A model generated the notes under the pieces. That model was not told where the DNA came from and ran no database searches. It saw only the letters and a program-made list of their open reading frames with translations. A stretch of 64,000 nt of DNA, from the NCBI GenBank assembly GCA_024349245.1, contig JALDNG010000024.1, positions 7,968,501 through 8,032,500 on the forward strand, in the 5' to 3' direction. This document shows positions 25,701 to 37,350 of the stretch, piece by piece; the stretch's first letter is position 1, and every line of letters starts with the position of its first letter. This stretch comes from Neodontobutis hainanensis. Its lineage: Eukaryota; Chordata; Actinopteri; Gobiiformes; Odontobutidae. The position numbers were made by a program, and so were the translations under genes.

Positions 25701-26879
25701 ACCTAAAACAAAGAATAAAAGAAATGGTTGCAGATGGATTTTAAGACTGTCAAAGAGAGCAACAGGAGAAAGTATGCAGAACATTCAGACGAAAGATAAA
25801 AGAGAGGTGGTGCTTACCAAACTGCTCACTTGCTTCGGCTACATTGGGTTTCCGAAGAAAACGTCTGCACATTAGCAAACACAATCCTGTCAGATTTATA
25901 ATAAATCCAAATCAAAAATGTTGTGGATATGAATAGGACTGCTTACTAGTAGGAATTCTTCTTAGCTTGATTAATGCTAACAGTCCTATTAGCCACATTT
26001 ACACTAACGTAGAGTGACCAGATTTTCAAACCTCAAAACTGGGACACTTTAATTTATAATACCCAAATCAATGGACATCACCTTAATAGAAATTTCTCAA
26101 AGGAAAATGTTGCCCCAAAATCAGTATATACCACTAGTAAACACAACATAAACGTGAACTGATTGCTTTGAGTAACATTTTTAATTATGTTAACATGTAA
26201 CAAACATGTGCTTTCCTTAAAGCAAATTGTTGCATTGTTCCTTAAGCTCGACTTTTTTTTGCATAATGACAGAGTGAAACCGTGAAAGTTGCAGAAGAGA
26301 CACTTGAAAAACATTTGAACTTTTCTAATTGGTTAATATTGCTGTAACTATGGCAACTCTGTGATTGACACACAGTCTACTGGCAAATGAGTTATGAGCA
26401 AAGAGCGTTGCTTTGGCTAATGGCTTTTCAATTGTCATTGATAGTTAAAATAAAAAACAGAACAATCGGAACAGAAAGAGAGAAAAACTGGGACATTTTA
26501 GTGATTTTGCAGATTTACCCTGGGACACGGGGCTAAAAACGGGACGGACACACCATACACTAAGCTAGTACAGTAGCAGTAACATGACCATAGCATGGTT
26601 CATGTGAACAATCATTATTATTTTATGGTTTTAGATAACAACAAAGCTCACGTTTTACGTTACACAGAAACTAAAGTTACCAAAAAGGCTAGTGACAGAG
26701 GGGTTAGCCTAGCATATTTGCTAGTGCTAACCAACCACGCAAGGAATCAACACTAACAATGCTGTGTTTAGATTTGTCTTTTTACAAACTGCGGGTGTTG
26801 TATGAAAATACATGCCTTACTTTTTCAGTTTATTTGAAACAGCACGATATCTTGTCAGAAAATCACCCTCCGCAGCCAT
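22784..26879 (-). CDS. f8a: F8A / HAP40, 40-kDa huntingtin-associated protein
   Basis: HAP40 is an all-helical, TPR-like protein that binds and stabilises huntingtin and takes part in early endosome traffic with Rab5. Twelve exons: 26821-26879, 25818-25864, 25630-25702, 24870-25029, 24553-24621, 24338-24458, 24141-24233, 23927-23991, 23537-23618, 23382-23428, 22972-23027, 22784-22865. All junctions keep frame, giving 317 residues. Very conserved family blocks are readable: RYRAVSNKLKKRFLRKPNVA at the start, PGEALALTDAARLFL, then KLLPEHAQTLERY, and the terminal LTAEQNHLLHLV and ITPSGQGI. Human F8A is about 371 residues; the difference is a long Pro/Ala-rich loop that is short here. In mammals the gene has no introns (it sits in F8 intron 22), so this multi-exon form is notable. 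Confidence 0.93.
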
Positions 26880-27348
26880 GACTGATGCAGGAAATTAGAC
26901 CAAAGCCGGAAGTTGAATTATCAGAAGCAGTACTTTCATTGGTCAGTAGAGCAGACACACTGCAATTCCATTGGTTAACATCAAAGTGTGGGGCTTATCC
27001 ATGAATATGGGAAGATGAACTTCTAATAAAACATCCATTGGCTTATCATTTGGGAAGTGTATTTATTAAGAAGATACCATTGAAGAGTCACACATTTACA
27101 TTAATTTAAGAAGTATTATTTAGAGGGAGTAGTACTGTAAAAATCATTCATTCAGGCCATGGACATTTGACATGTGTTGTTATTGTTGTATTATCTATTT
27201 TATTTTATTATTTACATGATTTGCATATACAATTACGACAATTGTAATACCAAAATATGTATTAAGTAAGGTTTCTTTGCCAGTCTACAAAAATGGAAAT
27301 GAAAATTAAGCAAAATAAAAATCTTGTTGTTATTACCTTTACAATTAT
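26880..27348. other. short intergenic region, f8a promoter side
   Basis: About 470 bases separate the f8a start from the stop of the ITAM-receptor gene, both on the minus strand. It must hold the f8a promoter and the receptor's 3' UTR. An AATAAA on the minus strand near 27200 is a candidate end of the receptor transcript. No exon is visible. Confidence 0.5.
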
Positions 27349-29043
27349 TCAAAAGTTTTCATATACACACTCAAATATGCCTTCTTCTTGGTTTTGTGGA
27401 ATCTTTCCTGCCTGTAGAGAAAAGACAACTGTCAGAAACTGTATCTTCATACTTTGTCTGCAAAGAGTGATTTTAAAGTACACCTTATGAGTCTCTTTTT
27501 TCTTAGCCGTAGCTTTTGGTTGGTCTTTCTCTCTGTTGGCAGCAGAGTGGTCCAGCACGTCATAAATATCCCTTGGACGAGGCTCCAGACTCTGGGAGAA
27601 ATATCAGTTTTCAAAGACATGAACACAAAGGTATGAATGCAGGAATAGGCTGAAGATTAAACATTTTACTTACAGCATAATCAGATTGTGAAGGTTCAGC
27701 ATTTGCCTCGTCCTTCCTGTCCTCTTTTACTTCATCTTTGTTCTGAATTTCATCACCGGCTTTGCCACGTTTCTTTAAAAGAATGACAAGATATTACTGA
27801 ATAAAGACATATATTACACTGTAATACAGTATGTAGTCACTATACATATGGTACTGTAAAGTACCGTATGTATAATTATTCTGTTTTTTTATTTGTTTCT
27901 AAAGTCACCGTACAAAATATTAATAATGGATTGTATAGTGCTTTTCAAAACACTTTACAGAATCTGTTATTTATTCACTCCGCAGTCTCACACTGGTGGT
28001 TGAGACATGGCACCTCTGACCTCCAAACATACTCACACACCACTGCCACAGACACTGGAGGCAAGGCGGGTTAAGTGTCTTGCTCAAGGACACAGACCGC
28101 CAACCTTCCGGTTAATAGGACAATCTGCTCTACCACTTGAGCCACTGCATCACTTTTACTCAAACTTAATGTCAAAAGACACAAAGGAACATTTCAACAG
28201 TGCAGAGGCAGTTTCTCATGTCAAGGGCACGTCTTACCCAATGTCCTCTGAAGACGTACACTGACCCAGCCACACTGAAGACCAGCAGGACACTGGTGAA
28301 GACAGCCACTAAAATAAACTCTGTGTAGTCCAACTTCATCAACTCCTTATAGCCATCTACATATAAAAGTGGAGTCACAGTAAACTACATTTAAATACAC
28401 ATCTATAATAATACACTCATTTCTCAGGGGTTAGTTTGATTGCTTCATAAATTAAATTTTTTATAATTATATTTTTAAAAGTGAAATTGTGTTTAACTAC
28501 ATTGTACAACATGTTGCCCCTAATTCACAAAATAAAGTAACTATGAATTTAAAGAGTAGTAGTGAGCACTTGATAAAAACTATTATCTTATTTGAACTCA
28601 CCGCTCACTTGGACAAACCAGTAGGCCTTGGCTGTTTTATACTGACAATAATATTCCCCTGAGATTGTCATGTTTTTGATGACAATTGAATCAAGTGTCG
28701 AGAGTGGGTCTCCAGCTGAGATGGTATAGGCATAAATATTTTTGTTCCAAGGATCAAAGCAATTTAAAATGTCTTCTGTTTGGTTTGGAAGTTTCTTTAG
28801 TTCATATTGAATGATAAGCTCTTCCCCTCTGAGCGCCACAAAAACACGATCCTTGAGCAGTAGTTCTGCAAAGGAATGTAGAAAGCTTAAAAAGGACACC
28901 AAAACTTAGTGTCAAATGTAATCCACAAATAACTGGTAGGAAGTCTTACCTGGGACCTCAAATCCAGAAAGGTGTAAAAATAATGTTGAGAAAAACAAAA
29001 AGAAAAAATGCCAAAATTTGTGAGTTTTTGTCTCACGACCCAT
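27349..29043 (-). CDS. nfam1: single-Ig, single-ITAM transmembrane receptor, NFAM1-like
   Basis: A predicted type I immune receptor that would signal through Syk-family kinases. Exons 28950-29043, 28602-28865, 28238-28356, 27674-27772, 27484-27591 and 27349-27411 join in frame to 248 residues. Residues 1-27 are a signal peptide, 32-119 one Ig-like domain (ending GEYYCQYK) with N-glycosylation sequons, and 133-155 a transmembrane helix. The tail carries an ITAM at 191-205, YASL then seven residues then YDVL, split between two exons. The last residues, VYENF, resemble the end of NFAM1 and contain a YxN motif for Grb2-type SH2 domains. The usual B-strand Ig cysteine is not in its place; the only other cysteine is at DILNC. 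Architecture and tail fit NFAM1; strict orthology is inferred, and another ITAM receptor is possible. Confidence 0.72.
27898..28150 (-). mobile_element. tRNA-derived SINE inside an ITAM-receptor intron
   Basis: On the minus strand it begins with an A-box-like GTGGCTCAAGTGGTAGAGCA, then CCGGAAGGTTGGCGGT (B-box region), the linker CTTGAGCAAGACACTTAACC, and ends with AAGTGTTTTGAAAAGCACTA and a TATTATTAATA-type tail. It is a nearly full-length SINE, lying in the intron between exons 27674-27772 and 28238-28356. Confidence 0.8.
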
Positions 29044-29229
29044 AGCGTTTTCTTTATGGCTACTGTTTAACTTGTTAGGTTTCCTCTTTTTGACAAAGAT
29101 ACTTCCTTAAAATGTCACTTTTGTCTGACAAAAGCATGACCTATAGCTTGGGTAATAATAAGAATTTAGAGAACTAACAAGTAGCTAACAAAAACACACA
29201 ATGTCAAAACTTAGAAACCGGCTCTGCTT

Positions 29230-30290
29230 GGCCCATAATAGAAACATAACTTCAGATAATTTGGATGTACTCAACAAGTTTGGTATCTGGTAAAAAAGAG
29301 GGTCAATGCTGCCCAAACCATATCAAGGGCAGCGAAAATGACAGAGAATATTTATTTTCTACCTGGAAAATCAGATGCAGGATTTAGGAACTGGGAAGAA
29401 AAAGGTCTTAAATTATGTGTTATATAATAAGTCCCTTAAACAATTAGAAGATGAATATGGTTTGTTTTCACAAGAATAAAGATATTTACAACTGAGAAGT
29501 TATTTAATGTTACATATAGAGTGGACAGAACTTAAGGAGCAACAAAAGTCTCTTCAAGCCTTCTTTATTAGGGTTATTGAAAAGAGAAAAAGTGTCAAAG
29601 TTGTGTCAAAAGTATAAAAGCGCTTGCAGTCAGGGGGGCATTAGAAATTAATATTATTATTGAGGATAAATCATGGAAACTGGATGGACATACGATAACC
29701 AATAGTCCAATCTGGAAAGAATTTTATTGTACATGAATCAATAGGTATTTCAAAACAACATTAATTGTTTCTAAATTTGACAAAAGCAAAACAAATTTAT
29801 GTTGGAGAAACACAGATTAGTGACCACACAGACATGTTTTGGGATTGTCCTAAACTAAAGTCATATTGGGAGGGAATTCAGAATCAACTATTCACTATTC
29901 TACATGTGATGTTACCATTAGACCTTGGAGTGCTAACCACAAATTAACAAGTAAAGAAGAACTAGTACATTTACTGAAAATTGTTTTATTGGGGCTAGAA
30001 AGATGATAACATTATCTGGACTTAAACCACTTCCCAATCTCCATCAATGACAGGAAACACGTAGGAAGAGCTAAACTACATTTAACCACTGATTTATTTA
30101 AGAAGAGTTGGGCTCCTCTGATGAACCACCTCAGTTTGACAATGTGATCCATTTCAACACACATTTATTTTGTCCTCTGCAAAGGTATATAACAGGCCGA
30201 CTAACTTTGATATCAAATAATTGTTTCCCGAGCTGTTTAAATGGTCACTGTATTTTTCTTGTGTGTGTGTTTTTTTTTTTTTTTTTTTTT
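29230..30290 (+). mobile_element. degenerate L1-like LINE, 3' part of ORF2
   Basis: On the plus strand, translations in several frames show the C-terminal zinc-knuckle-like region of L1/Tx1 ORF2 proteins: SDHTDMFWDCPKLKSYWEGI at about 29818-29880, then LLKIVLLG and related pieces. Stops and frameshifts are frequent, so the copy is dead. It ends near a GT/poly-T run at 30258-30291. Confidence 0.65.
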
Positions 30291-30291
30291 T
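30258..30291. repeat. (GT)n / poly(T) low-complexity run
   Basis: A short GT repeat is followed by more than 20 T, next to the LINE fragment. Confidence 0.85.
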
Positions 30292-30299
30292 GTACCTTC

Positions 30300-32438
30300 C
30301 CATATGAAGCTAATTTTGTAAGAAATATCAGATATGTATTTGTACATTGAGTTGCAGTGCTGGCTTTCCTCCACAGTGTGACAGTGGAAAAGTATTGAGC
30401 CATGAAGTAAGCATTGTCACATGATTAAAAACCAGCAGAAAGACGCAAAGGTTCGAGCCCAAAGAGAGGAAAGAGGAAACGGAGAAAGTATGGACCGGGT
30501 AAGGCAGGAATTCAGCTGAAAGTGACAAGCTGCCTGGTGTTAATGCGTTCCAGATGTCCATGAGGCAACTTCTCCTTCACTGCAGGGACTTCACTCTCTC
30601 TGTTTAAGAGATCTTAAAGGTTAAAATGCAGTGGTTTGTATATTTAACCCCATTTGTCTTTCCATTTTATTTCTCTCTTTACACCTTTTCTCCACCATCT
30701 TTGCTTTGCATTACTTTCTTCTTCTATGTTTTCACTCCTGCTGAACTGGTGGCCAACACTGACCTCAGCTGCAGAAAGAGAAGACACAGCTGGAAAAACA
30801 TCTGCATGCCAGTCAATGCAGAATAATTCCTTCCACATTCAGCCATCACAGTCTAAACTCGCTTCTCTCGTGATGAAGCTTTATTAACAACAAAAACATT
30901 TGCACTTATTGTTAAAAAAACTAAAGTGAGATCCTGCACAGGTATTTTAGTAATAATAATAAATAAAAAACAAACTTAACAAAAGCATTGGCTTCATCAA
31001 TAGCTGTGTTATTGACCCCAAACATCACATTATTAAATTTAACCAGTCCTATTATAATAGAGGTAAAACAACAATTAAGTTAGATGTATATGTTCACCTG
31101 AATGATGATTAAACAAAATGTAAAGGTACAGTAAGCAATTATTTTCCATCTGAAATGAACTGTTACATGTTAGTTTCAGGATTTCAAGGTGAATGTGGAA
31201 TTCATGACCAAGAAAGTCATTCTTTTATAGTCAAATAGTCTCCTTTCTGTGAGCTGGGACCAGATAAGATGTGGAAACATCCCTCAAATGTAAACAAAGA
31301 GTAAAAGGACAATATTTACATGCTGTTTGTACTTGTAAAAAAGTCAAGAAAATCAGTGAAAAGGGCAGAGCAGAGAAGCAGATGCTATAAATCTCGTTCC
31401 AGTACTTTACTGTAGAAACCTGATCCTGCAGCTGTGCAGAACTTCAGCCAATGACCTTCCATATACCTGTCTGTTTCATAAGGGGGGGCGAGATGAGAGA
31501 TTAATCTTAAAGAAGGCGTGCCACACATCTGGCAGCAGCCAATGTACAAGTTGGAGATAGAAAGTAAGTGTGAGTCTCGCCCCAGATGAAAATATGACAA
31601 CTCATTAATGACTTTCAAGTGACCACAATGGAAGACGGCTAGCCTTCTTTCTCTAATTATTTCACAACAGCTAGCCAAGGGTGGAGGAAGCATCGAAAAA
31701 AACTGGAAGAGAAGAAGTAATAAGGTGCAAACAGCGGGGCAGTGACAGTCAAAGCAGAGAAACTCAACAGCACAGCATCTGGGATTCAAACAATATCAGC
31801 AAAAGATTTCCTGCTGAGCCCGCCAAGCATCCTCATCAATCAACTTGTGAGTGTTACCGCGTTTGGTCTTTTCTCCAAAACAACTTTCAGTAATTAGGTA
31901 AGCCTTCTTCCAAGTCACAGCTAGTTTTGATTTTTTTTTCTGCGTAAAACCAAAATATATCAAACAACCACTTTAGAGTTTTCTAAATCAAAGAGAAAGA
32001 ATTATGTTGATTCTTCCGTTTTAATGATCTCTTTCAGCTGTCATTTTTACTGGAATATTATCAACTCTAAATTTACATCCTCTGAAAACATTTCTAATAC
32101 CTTACCTTTGACTCATGGGCTTATTATTGTCTGGTGTGCTTCACGTCATGTGGATGCAATCCTGCTCTTTTGACCTTTTGTCATTTTCTGGGTCGCTTGC
32201 CCTGATTATCTCACTTGTTTACGTCAGTCAAATCTAGTCTCACATGGTAAGACTCACATTTGTGTCCTGCGTTTGGCCAAATTGTGACAGTAATGGCACA
32301 GCTTTTCAGGTCCACAGTTCAAGCTCTACTCATTATCCTAATCACACAATGAAGAGAAGGAACAAGATAACTGCTTTGAGAAAACATTAAAGTACCTTAT
32401 TTTGTTTCTTCTTTAAGGGGAGTGTCTTAAAACTTGTA
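30300..32438. other. intergenic region upstream of the secreted-protein gene
   Basis: No coding exon recognised. The ATG exon of the next gene is preceded by a pyrimidine-rich AG (TTTCTTCTTTAAG, ending at 32417), which suggests a 5' UTR exon further upstream. A donor (ATTAG|GTAAGC) at about 31897 is one candidate for its end. The ORF at 31385-31789 on the minus strand has no recognisable similarity. Confidence 0.4.
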
Positions 32439-33662
32439 ATGGACCCTCCCACACTGTTATTGGTGCTGATGGTGGTTGCCACAGCAACAGGGGCCCGTTC
32501 AGGCAGCGAGGAGAATGAGCTGGATTATGGGTACTGGAACTACAGAGAAGGAGGTAAATCATGAGCCTGTGTTTGATCTTGACTGTCTGATGGTTTGTTG
32601 AGATGTGGGGCTTGTAAATCTACCTGTGACAAAATGTTTGAAGTTGTGAATTAAAAGAATAATTTATTGCTGATGTTAATAGAATGCAGCAGTTCAATGA
32701 CGTCAGCATCCTGCAGGGATTACAATATGCTTTTCTAAGTGGCTTGTGATTTTTATGATACTAAAAAGTGATTTATGTTTATCTTTATGTTTTGTTTCAG
32801 CTGACAATGTGAACGTGGCCACAGTGCGCAGTGTGACCAGAGTTTTAGACGCCTGGGGAAAACGTATCTTCGGTGAGATCAAGACTTTGTTGCACTCTCA
32901 GCCAAGCGCACTTCTGCCAGACTACTCCAGGTACTAGAGCACATATAACAATATACAGTATATCTCACAACATCAGAGTACACACAATTGCAGGTTAGGT
33001 GCCATCTTTGCATGGTACAAGTTTCGACCCCTAATGATAACAATGTTTCTTGAGAGGCACTACACTAAGGGGCGGGGCAATGATGAAAAGTCCCATTTCT
33101 TTGTAAACTGCTGTAAATGGAGACACTAAAAAAATGACTTCTAGGCTTGTAACTATCTTGTAAATACCTTTACTGTTTTCACACAACTACGATAAGAGTC
33201 ATATCTGAAGATTTTGAAGCTTTGTTAATTATTTTTATGTGATTATATGTTATTATATAATTAAGTGTTAACGACCAGCCACATTATTAGAAAAAAACCT
33301 TTAACAGAGAGTGTACTGAAATATCCTTGACCGTTATGACGTTCACCCGTGCATTGTCCAACAGTATAAAACTGCTGTTCCTCTCTTTGTCCTGCAGGGT
33401 GCGCCCTCTGTCCGAGTCTGTCAACGACCTGTTCAGAGAAGTCACCCTGCTGCATCGGCGCATCACTGAGCTCACTCATCGCTTAGCAACCCTGGAACCA
33501 TTCCTCCGTCACTACGGTTACCGCGCTGAGGGGGAGGAAGAGGCCCTAACGCCGCAGAGCGTGAGGAGGGACAGAGGCAGCACACCCAGGGGCACCAGGG
33601 TCCTGAGGAGGAGACGAGTCAAGATCTTCAACAACGGCGGAGTCCGAGTTTTTCAGGAATGA
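32439..33662 (+). CDS. unrecognised small secreted protein, cysteine-free, with coiled coil and basic C-terminal tail
   Basis: I do not recognise this family. Three exons, 32439-32553, 32801-32930 and 33398-33662, join in phases 1 and 2 to 169 residues. Visible parts: a signal peptide (1 to about 19, LLLVLMVVATATG); an acidic, Tyr-rich stretch (ENELDYGYWNYREG) that could be sulphated; a helical middle; and a leucine-heptad helix (about residues 93-116, including HRRITELTHRLATLEPFL). An acidic patch and an Arg-rich region follow, with RRRR at 152-155 and then the 14-residue tail VKIFNNGGVRVFQE. There is no cysteine, no transmembrane segment and no recognised domain. The coding evidence is the three in-frame junctions, the clean signal peptide and a polyadenylation signal 100 bases after the stop. 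The RRRR could be a furin-type site releasing a peptide, which is inference. Confidence 0.72.
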
Positions 33663-33762
33663 AGGAATGAAGGCCACGTGTAGATATATCTCCTACACAG
33701 TAGGTCTTTACAGTAGTAGTAGCCTATAACAATTCTTGTCCTGTTAGTCATTTAGAAATTTT

Positions 33763-33774
33763 AATAAAAATAAA
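33763..33774 (+). terminator. polyadenylation signal of the secreted-protein gene
   Basis: Overlapping AATAAAAATAAA begins about 100 bases after the stop codon at 33662, giving a very short 3' UTR. Confidence 0.65.
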
Positions 33775-34419
33775 AACTTTTTTGAATTTTAACACTTTGT
33801 ATTGCCTATTTTCCAAGTAAATAAAAACACTCACTGAAACACTGAAAATGCATGTTAATATCATAATTAGCCTTAGAAATAAGTTTAAACTAATTTCTAG
33901 TTTAAACCAGCAGCCACTAGGTTATCTGTAAATAACAGTAGGCCATTTTTTAATTTTCTTAACTTGGGGCTCACGTGAAGCCTAATGAGACGCATTTTTT
34001 CGCTTCCCCACTGGGTGGGATTAAAACATCTTCAGTTTGAATACTGCTGAGTGACTTATCACAACATTAATAAAAATGCACCTGCATCAAGTAAGAAGAG
34101 CCACTGCCGAAGAAAGACCTGAGGCAAGACTTATTCTAATGCGTCGCCTGCTAGCCGTATAGTCTACTACAGCGCAGAGCAGGGCTCAGAACTCGGTGAG
34201 GAGGATATTAATGTGCAATGAAGTGTAATGTAAAGTTACTTTCACCCAACAATCAAACCGTAAACTGAACATGACCTCTTGAATTTAGAGAAGTTATCAG
34301 AGGTAGTCTCAGAGGTAGTCTCAGAGGTCACTCTAAGTTCCTGTCTGGAAAATATGTCTAAAATAATTTAATGTGTAGAGCCTGTGTGTTGGAGTGTAAG
34401 TGTGTAGGATACTTACACA

Positions 34420-34803
34420 CTCAACTCAAAATTTCACATCCTCATTGCCTCACTTGTCAGTGACATGTATTGAATACATATATCAAGACACTTTTCCCAC
34501 CTTATAGAGAGGTCAGACACAGGAGTTATCACCCTCTATATTTCCCAGTTCTTAATACCGTGTATTTCCACCTTTAACATCAATGACAGCTTGAAGTCTT
34601 TTGTGGTGGTTGTGGATGAGGCTCTTTATTTTCTCAGATGGTAAAGCGGCCCATTCTTCTTGGCAAAAAGCCTCCAGTTCCTGTAAATTCTTGGGTTGTT
34701 TTGCATAAACTGCATGTTTGAGATCTCCCCAGAGTGGCTCAATGATATTGAGGTCAGGAGACTGAGGCCAGTCCAGAACATCAGGAATGATAATCTCATA
34801 CAC
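34420..34803 (-). mobile_element. Tc1/mariner transposase 3' remnant
   Basis: The minus-strand ORF at 34552-34803 contains DWPQSPDLNIIEPLWGDLK, the D...E block of the Tc1/mariner DDE catalytic core, followed by the usual C-terminal helix (LIHNHHKRLQAVIDVKGGNT). Only the last 80 or so of about 340 residues remain, so the copy is dead. The downstream flank to about 34420 probably belongs to its 3' end. Confidence 0.85.
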
Positions 34804-34804
34804 A

Positions 34805-35580
34805 AGTCACAAAAAGAAGGAACAGGTAGCTGCACAAGGCCAAATTGAATTAAAAAAAATTATTGGAAGAAGATTATTACATCTCCAAGTCAGATGAGGT
34901 GTTAAAATAATTGAATGCATACAGAGTGAAGTTAAATGACTTAATAACAAGAAAAGCAGCAAATTATTCTCTATTTGCCCAACAGAGGTTTTTTGAATTT
35001 GGCAATAAACCAACTAATCTGCTGGCACGGCTAGCAAAAAATGCCTTCACCACATTCTTTATCTCAGCAGTGTGGGCTGATAATGATCCGTGTCATTTGG
35101 AAAATAAACACAAAAATAAATGTTTCTATGAGAAACTGAGTTGAGCTGAGTTGAAAGTGATAAATTGAAAGAATCTCAGATTTTAAGCTTGGCAATACTA
35201 TCAAAAGATCAAGCCAGTTTATTAGAGGGCCCTGTCACTCTGGAGCAATGAAATAGCTGCTTCAATTTCCGACAGTCAGGTAAATCTCCTGGAGCGGACC
35301 TGTAGATTTTTTTATTTTTATTTTGAAAAGCAAGATTAAAAAACAAAATTACTCAAAGAATTCAGTACATCTTTAGAACATCCAAAACTCTAAGAATATA
35401 TGTTGCTAACATAACAGTAATTCCTATAAAAAAGATAAGGAATTATGTTCTTCCTACTTTCCAATCAGCCATCTCGGAATAGACATGAAAATATTGTCTA
35501 GAGCACTGGCTAATAGGCTAGAGCAGGTGATGAAAAATATTGTGAGCACAGACCAGACATTTATTAAGGGATGACTGTCT
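34805..35580 (+). mobile_element. L1-like LINE, ORF2 endonuclease-RT linker and RT fragment
   Basis: On the plus strand, pieces in shifting frames give LNDLITRKAANYSLFAQQRF (linker before the RT), SGKSPGAD (RT block) near 35277-35305, and IDMKILSRALANRLEQVM followed by STDQTFIKG near 35480-35570. These are in the order expected for an L1 ORF2 protein. Multiple stops show it is inactive. It begins where the Tc1 remnant ends. Confidence 0.75.
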
Positions 35581-37350
35581 TAATACAATAATAATACTAT
35601 AATAGACATTTGATTAACATTATTATAGCAATAAACATATCCTCTGCTTTTTTTGTGCAAAAAAAAAAACACTGAAAGAAAATTCACAAATTTTAATAGC
35701 TGAATGATTGTATCACATGGAACACAAATTAAAAAAGGATATAGGCTAGCCTTTGCATATTTTTTATTTACATCCCCATTTTCAATATGTCTTGTTAGAC
35801 CGTTTTTTTATTAGTGCTGTTAGTTCTGTTTCTTCTGCTGTTATTGTCACTTCAGTAAAACTATCACAACATTTCTAGCTAAACTTTAAAATATTAAAGG
35901 AAATTATGGAGTGCTAATTATTCAATGATAGCTACAAAAAGGGAAAAAAAAATCCAATAAAATAATTATTAGCTAGACAGAAATAGGAAATGCCTGAATA
36001 CTTGTGTATTCAGGCCATTACTTCAATAGAATATCAAAATTCCTAAATCTAACCTACAGCCTATTTGTTAACCTAGGCGTAGGTTTACATATAAAACAAA
36101 TTTGGCTTAGATAGTCTAAATGTAGCCTATTAGAAGTCTGTGCTGCTGCCATAACCAGGTGTGACATTATTACACTGATTCACAGGGGCTTTTGTTTCTG
36201 CTCAGTTGAGGGCAGAAACGGCCCAGCAGGGGGTGCCTATTGTCTGCTAACTTCTAACATACACTGTTTGTTTGCTTAGGAGGACCGCGCATGTGCATTG
36301 TGTGGGCATAATATTGAAGTTCATGCCTTCATTAAAAGTTTGCCAAGTGTTTCTACAGCAACCAGTTTCTCACCTACAACAAAACCAACACCACGCTCCG
36401 TTCACGTATCATGACATAGGCGGCTGTTTGTTTTTTAAATACCATTCCCACTCCTTTAACAATCTGCACGTGCCACTGCATGTCAGCTCCTCTTGATTCC
36501 GCTTCAAATAGGTTTCATCCTTTTTCATGATGTAGTCTGTGCATTGCCCCCCGCCCCCTCCCTCTCCTCTCTCTTCCTTACTGCTACATGTGGGCGTTAA
36601 GCTCAGGCTGTTCTTTCCATTTTGGTTGTGTATTGTGGATGCATTGTTGCATTCAATCCAGTTTAAGATGCAGTGGGAATACTGTATAAATCTTCTCTCT
36701 TTCTACTCGCCCTCCCCTCTCTGTCTGTCTCTGGAAAAAAAGCCAGTTGCTAGGTAACAATTAATTGTCAAGAAGTAGTTACATGTGTTGCAATGCATCC
36801 TGAGGTTGTTGGGTTGGAGTGAGGACTAAACAAGTAAGCACTGATTATAAGGTTGTTCCCCACGCCCCAGCTTGCATCTCTAAAAAATATAAAAAGTCTG
36901 TCATGGTATCTATAGAGCGCGGGTACATTTTCAGCTTTCTTTAAATAACTCCTGTTGCTGGACAGGGCGTTCAGTGGAGTAAAGAGAGTCTGAGGAGTGA
37001 GAGGGAGTTTGGAGGAGCTTTGATCTCTGCTGCTTGGTTTGCATCACTTCTCTCATTTCCATCCATTTCTCATTATGTTTTTTCCCCCACATTTCTTGTT
37101 TTTCTCTTTGGTTTGTAAAACACTGGTCCAACATGGTGAATAACATCAATCTCACATAAGAGCCTTGTTTATGAAAAGCGAACAAGGAACAAAAAAAAGA
37201 TATAATGAAAGGGCAAAAGATAACACTCAGCTGTGTCCATTATCTCTAATAAGACGTAATAGTGTAGCTTATGTATGACGCACTCAGAGAAACAGGACCA
37301 GAACAGATCACAAAAGAACAAAAGCAAAGCAAAACAAGTCATGATGATAT

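Larger units (their letters stand above)
33775..37350. other. repeat-rich intergenic region
   Basis: No host gene is recognised. It contains a Tc1/mariner remnant, an L1-like reverse-transcriptase fragment, a 12-base tandem repeat near 34299-34328 and a short hairpin near 34395-34425. The stretch 36250-37350 has only anonymous AT-rich DNA and low-complexity ORFs. Confidence 0.5.

Noticed and set aside
26010..26570. Stretch with repeated CTGGGACA motifs that resembles a transposon with TGACCAG ends
   Set aside because: I could not find matching terminal inverted repeats; it lies in the first f8a intron and is left unassigned.
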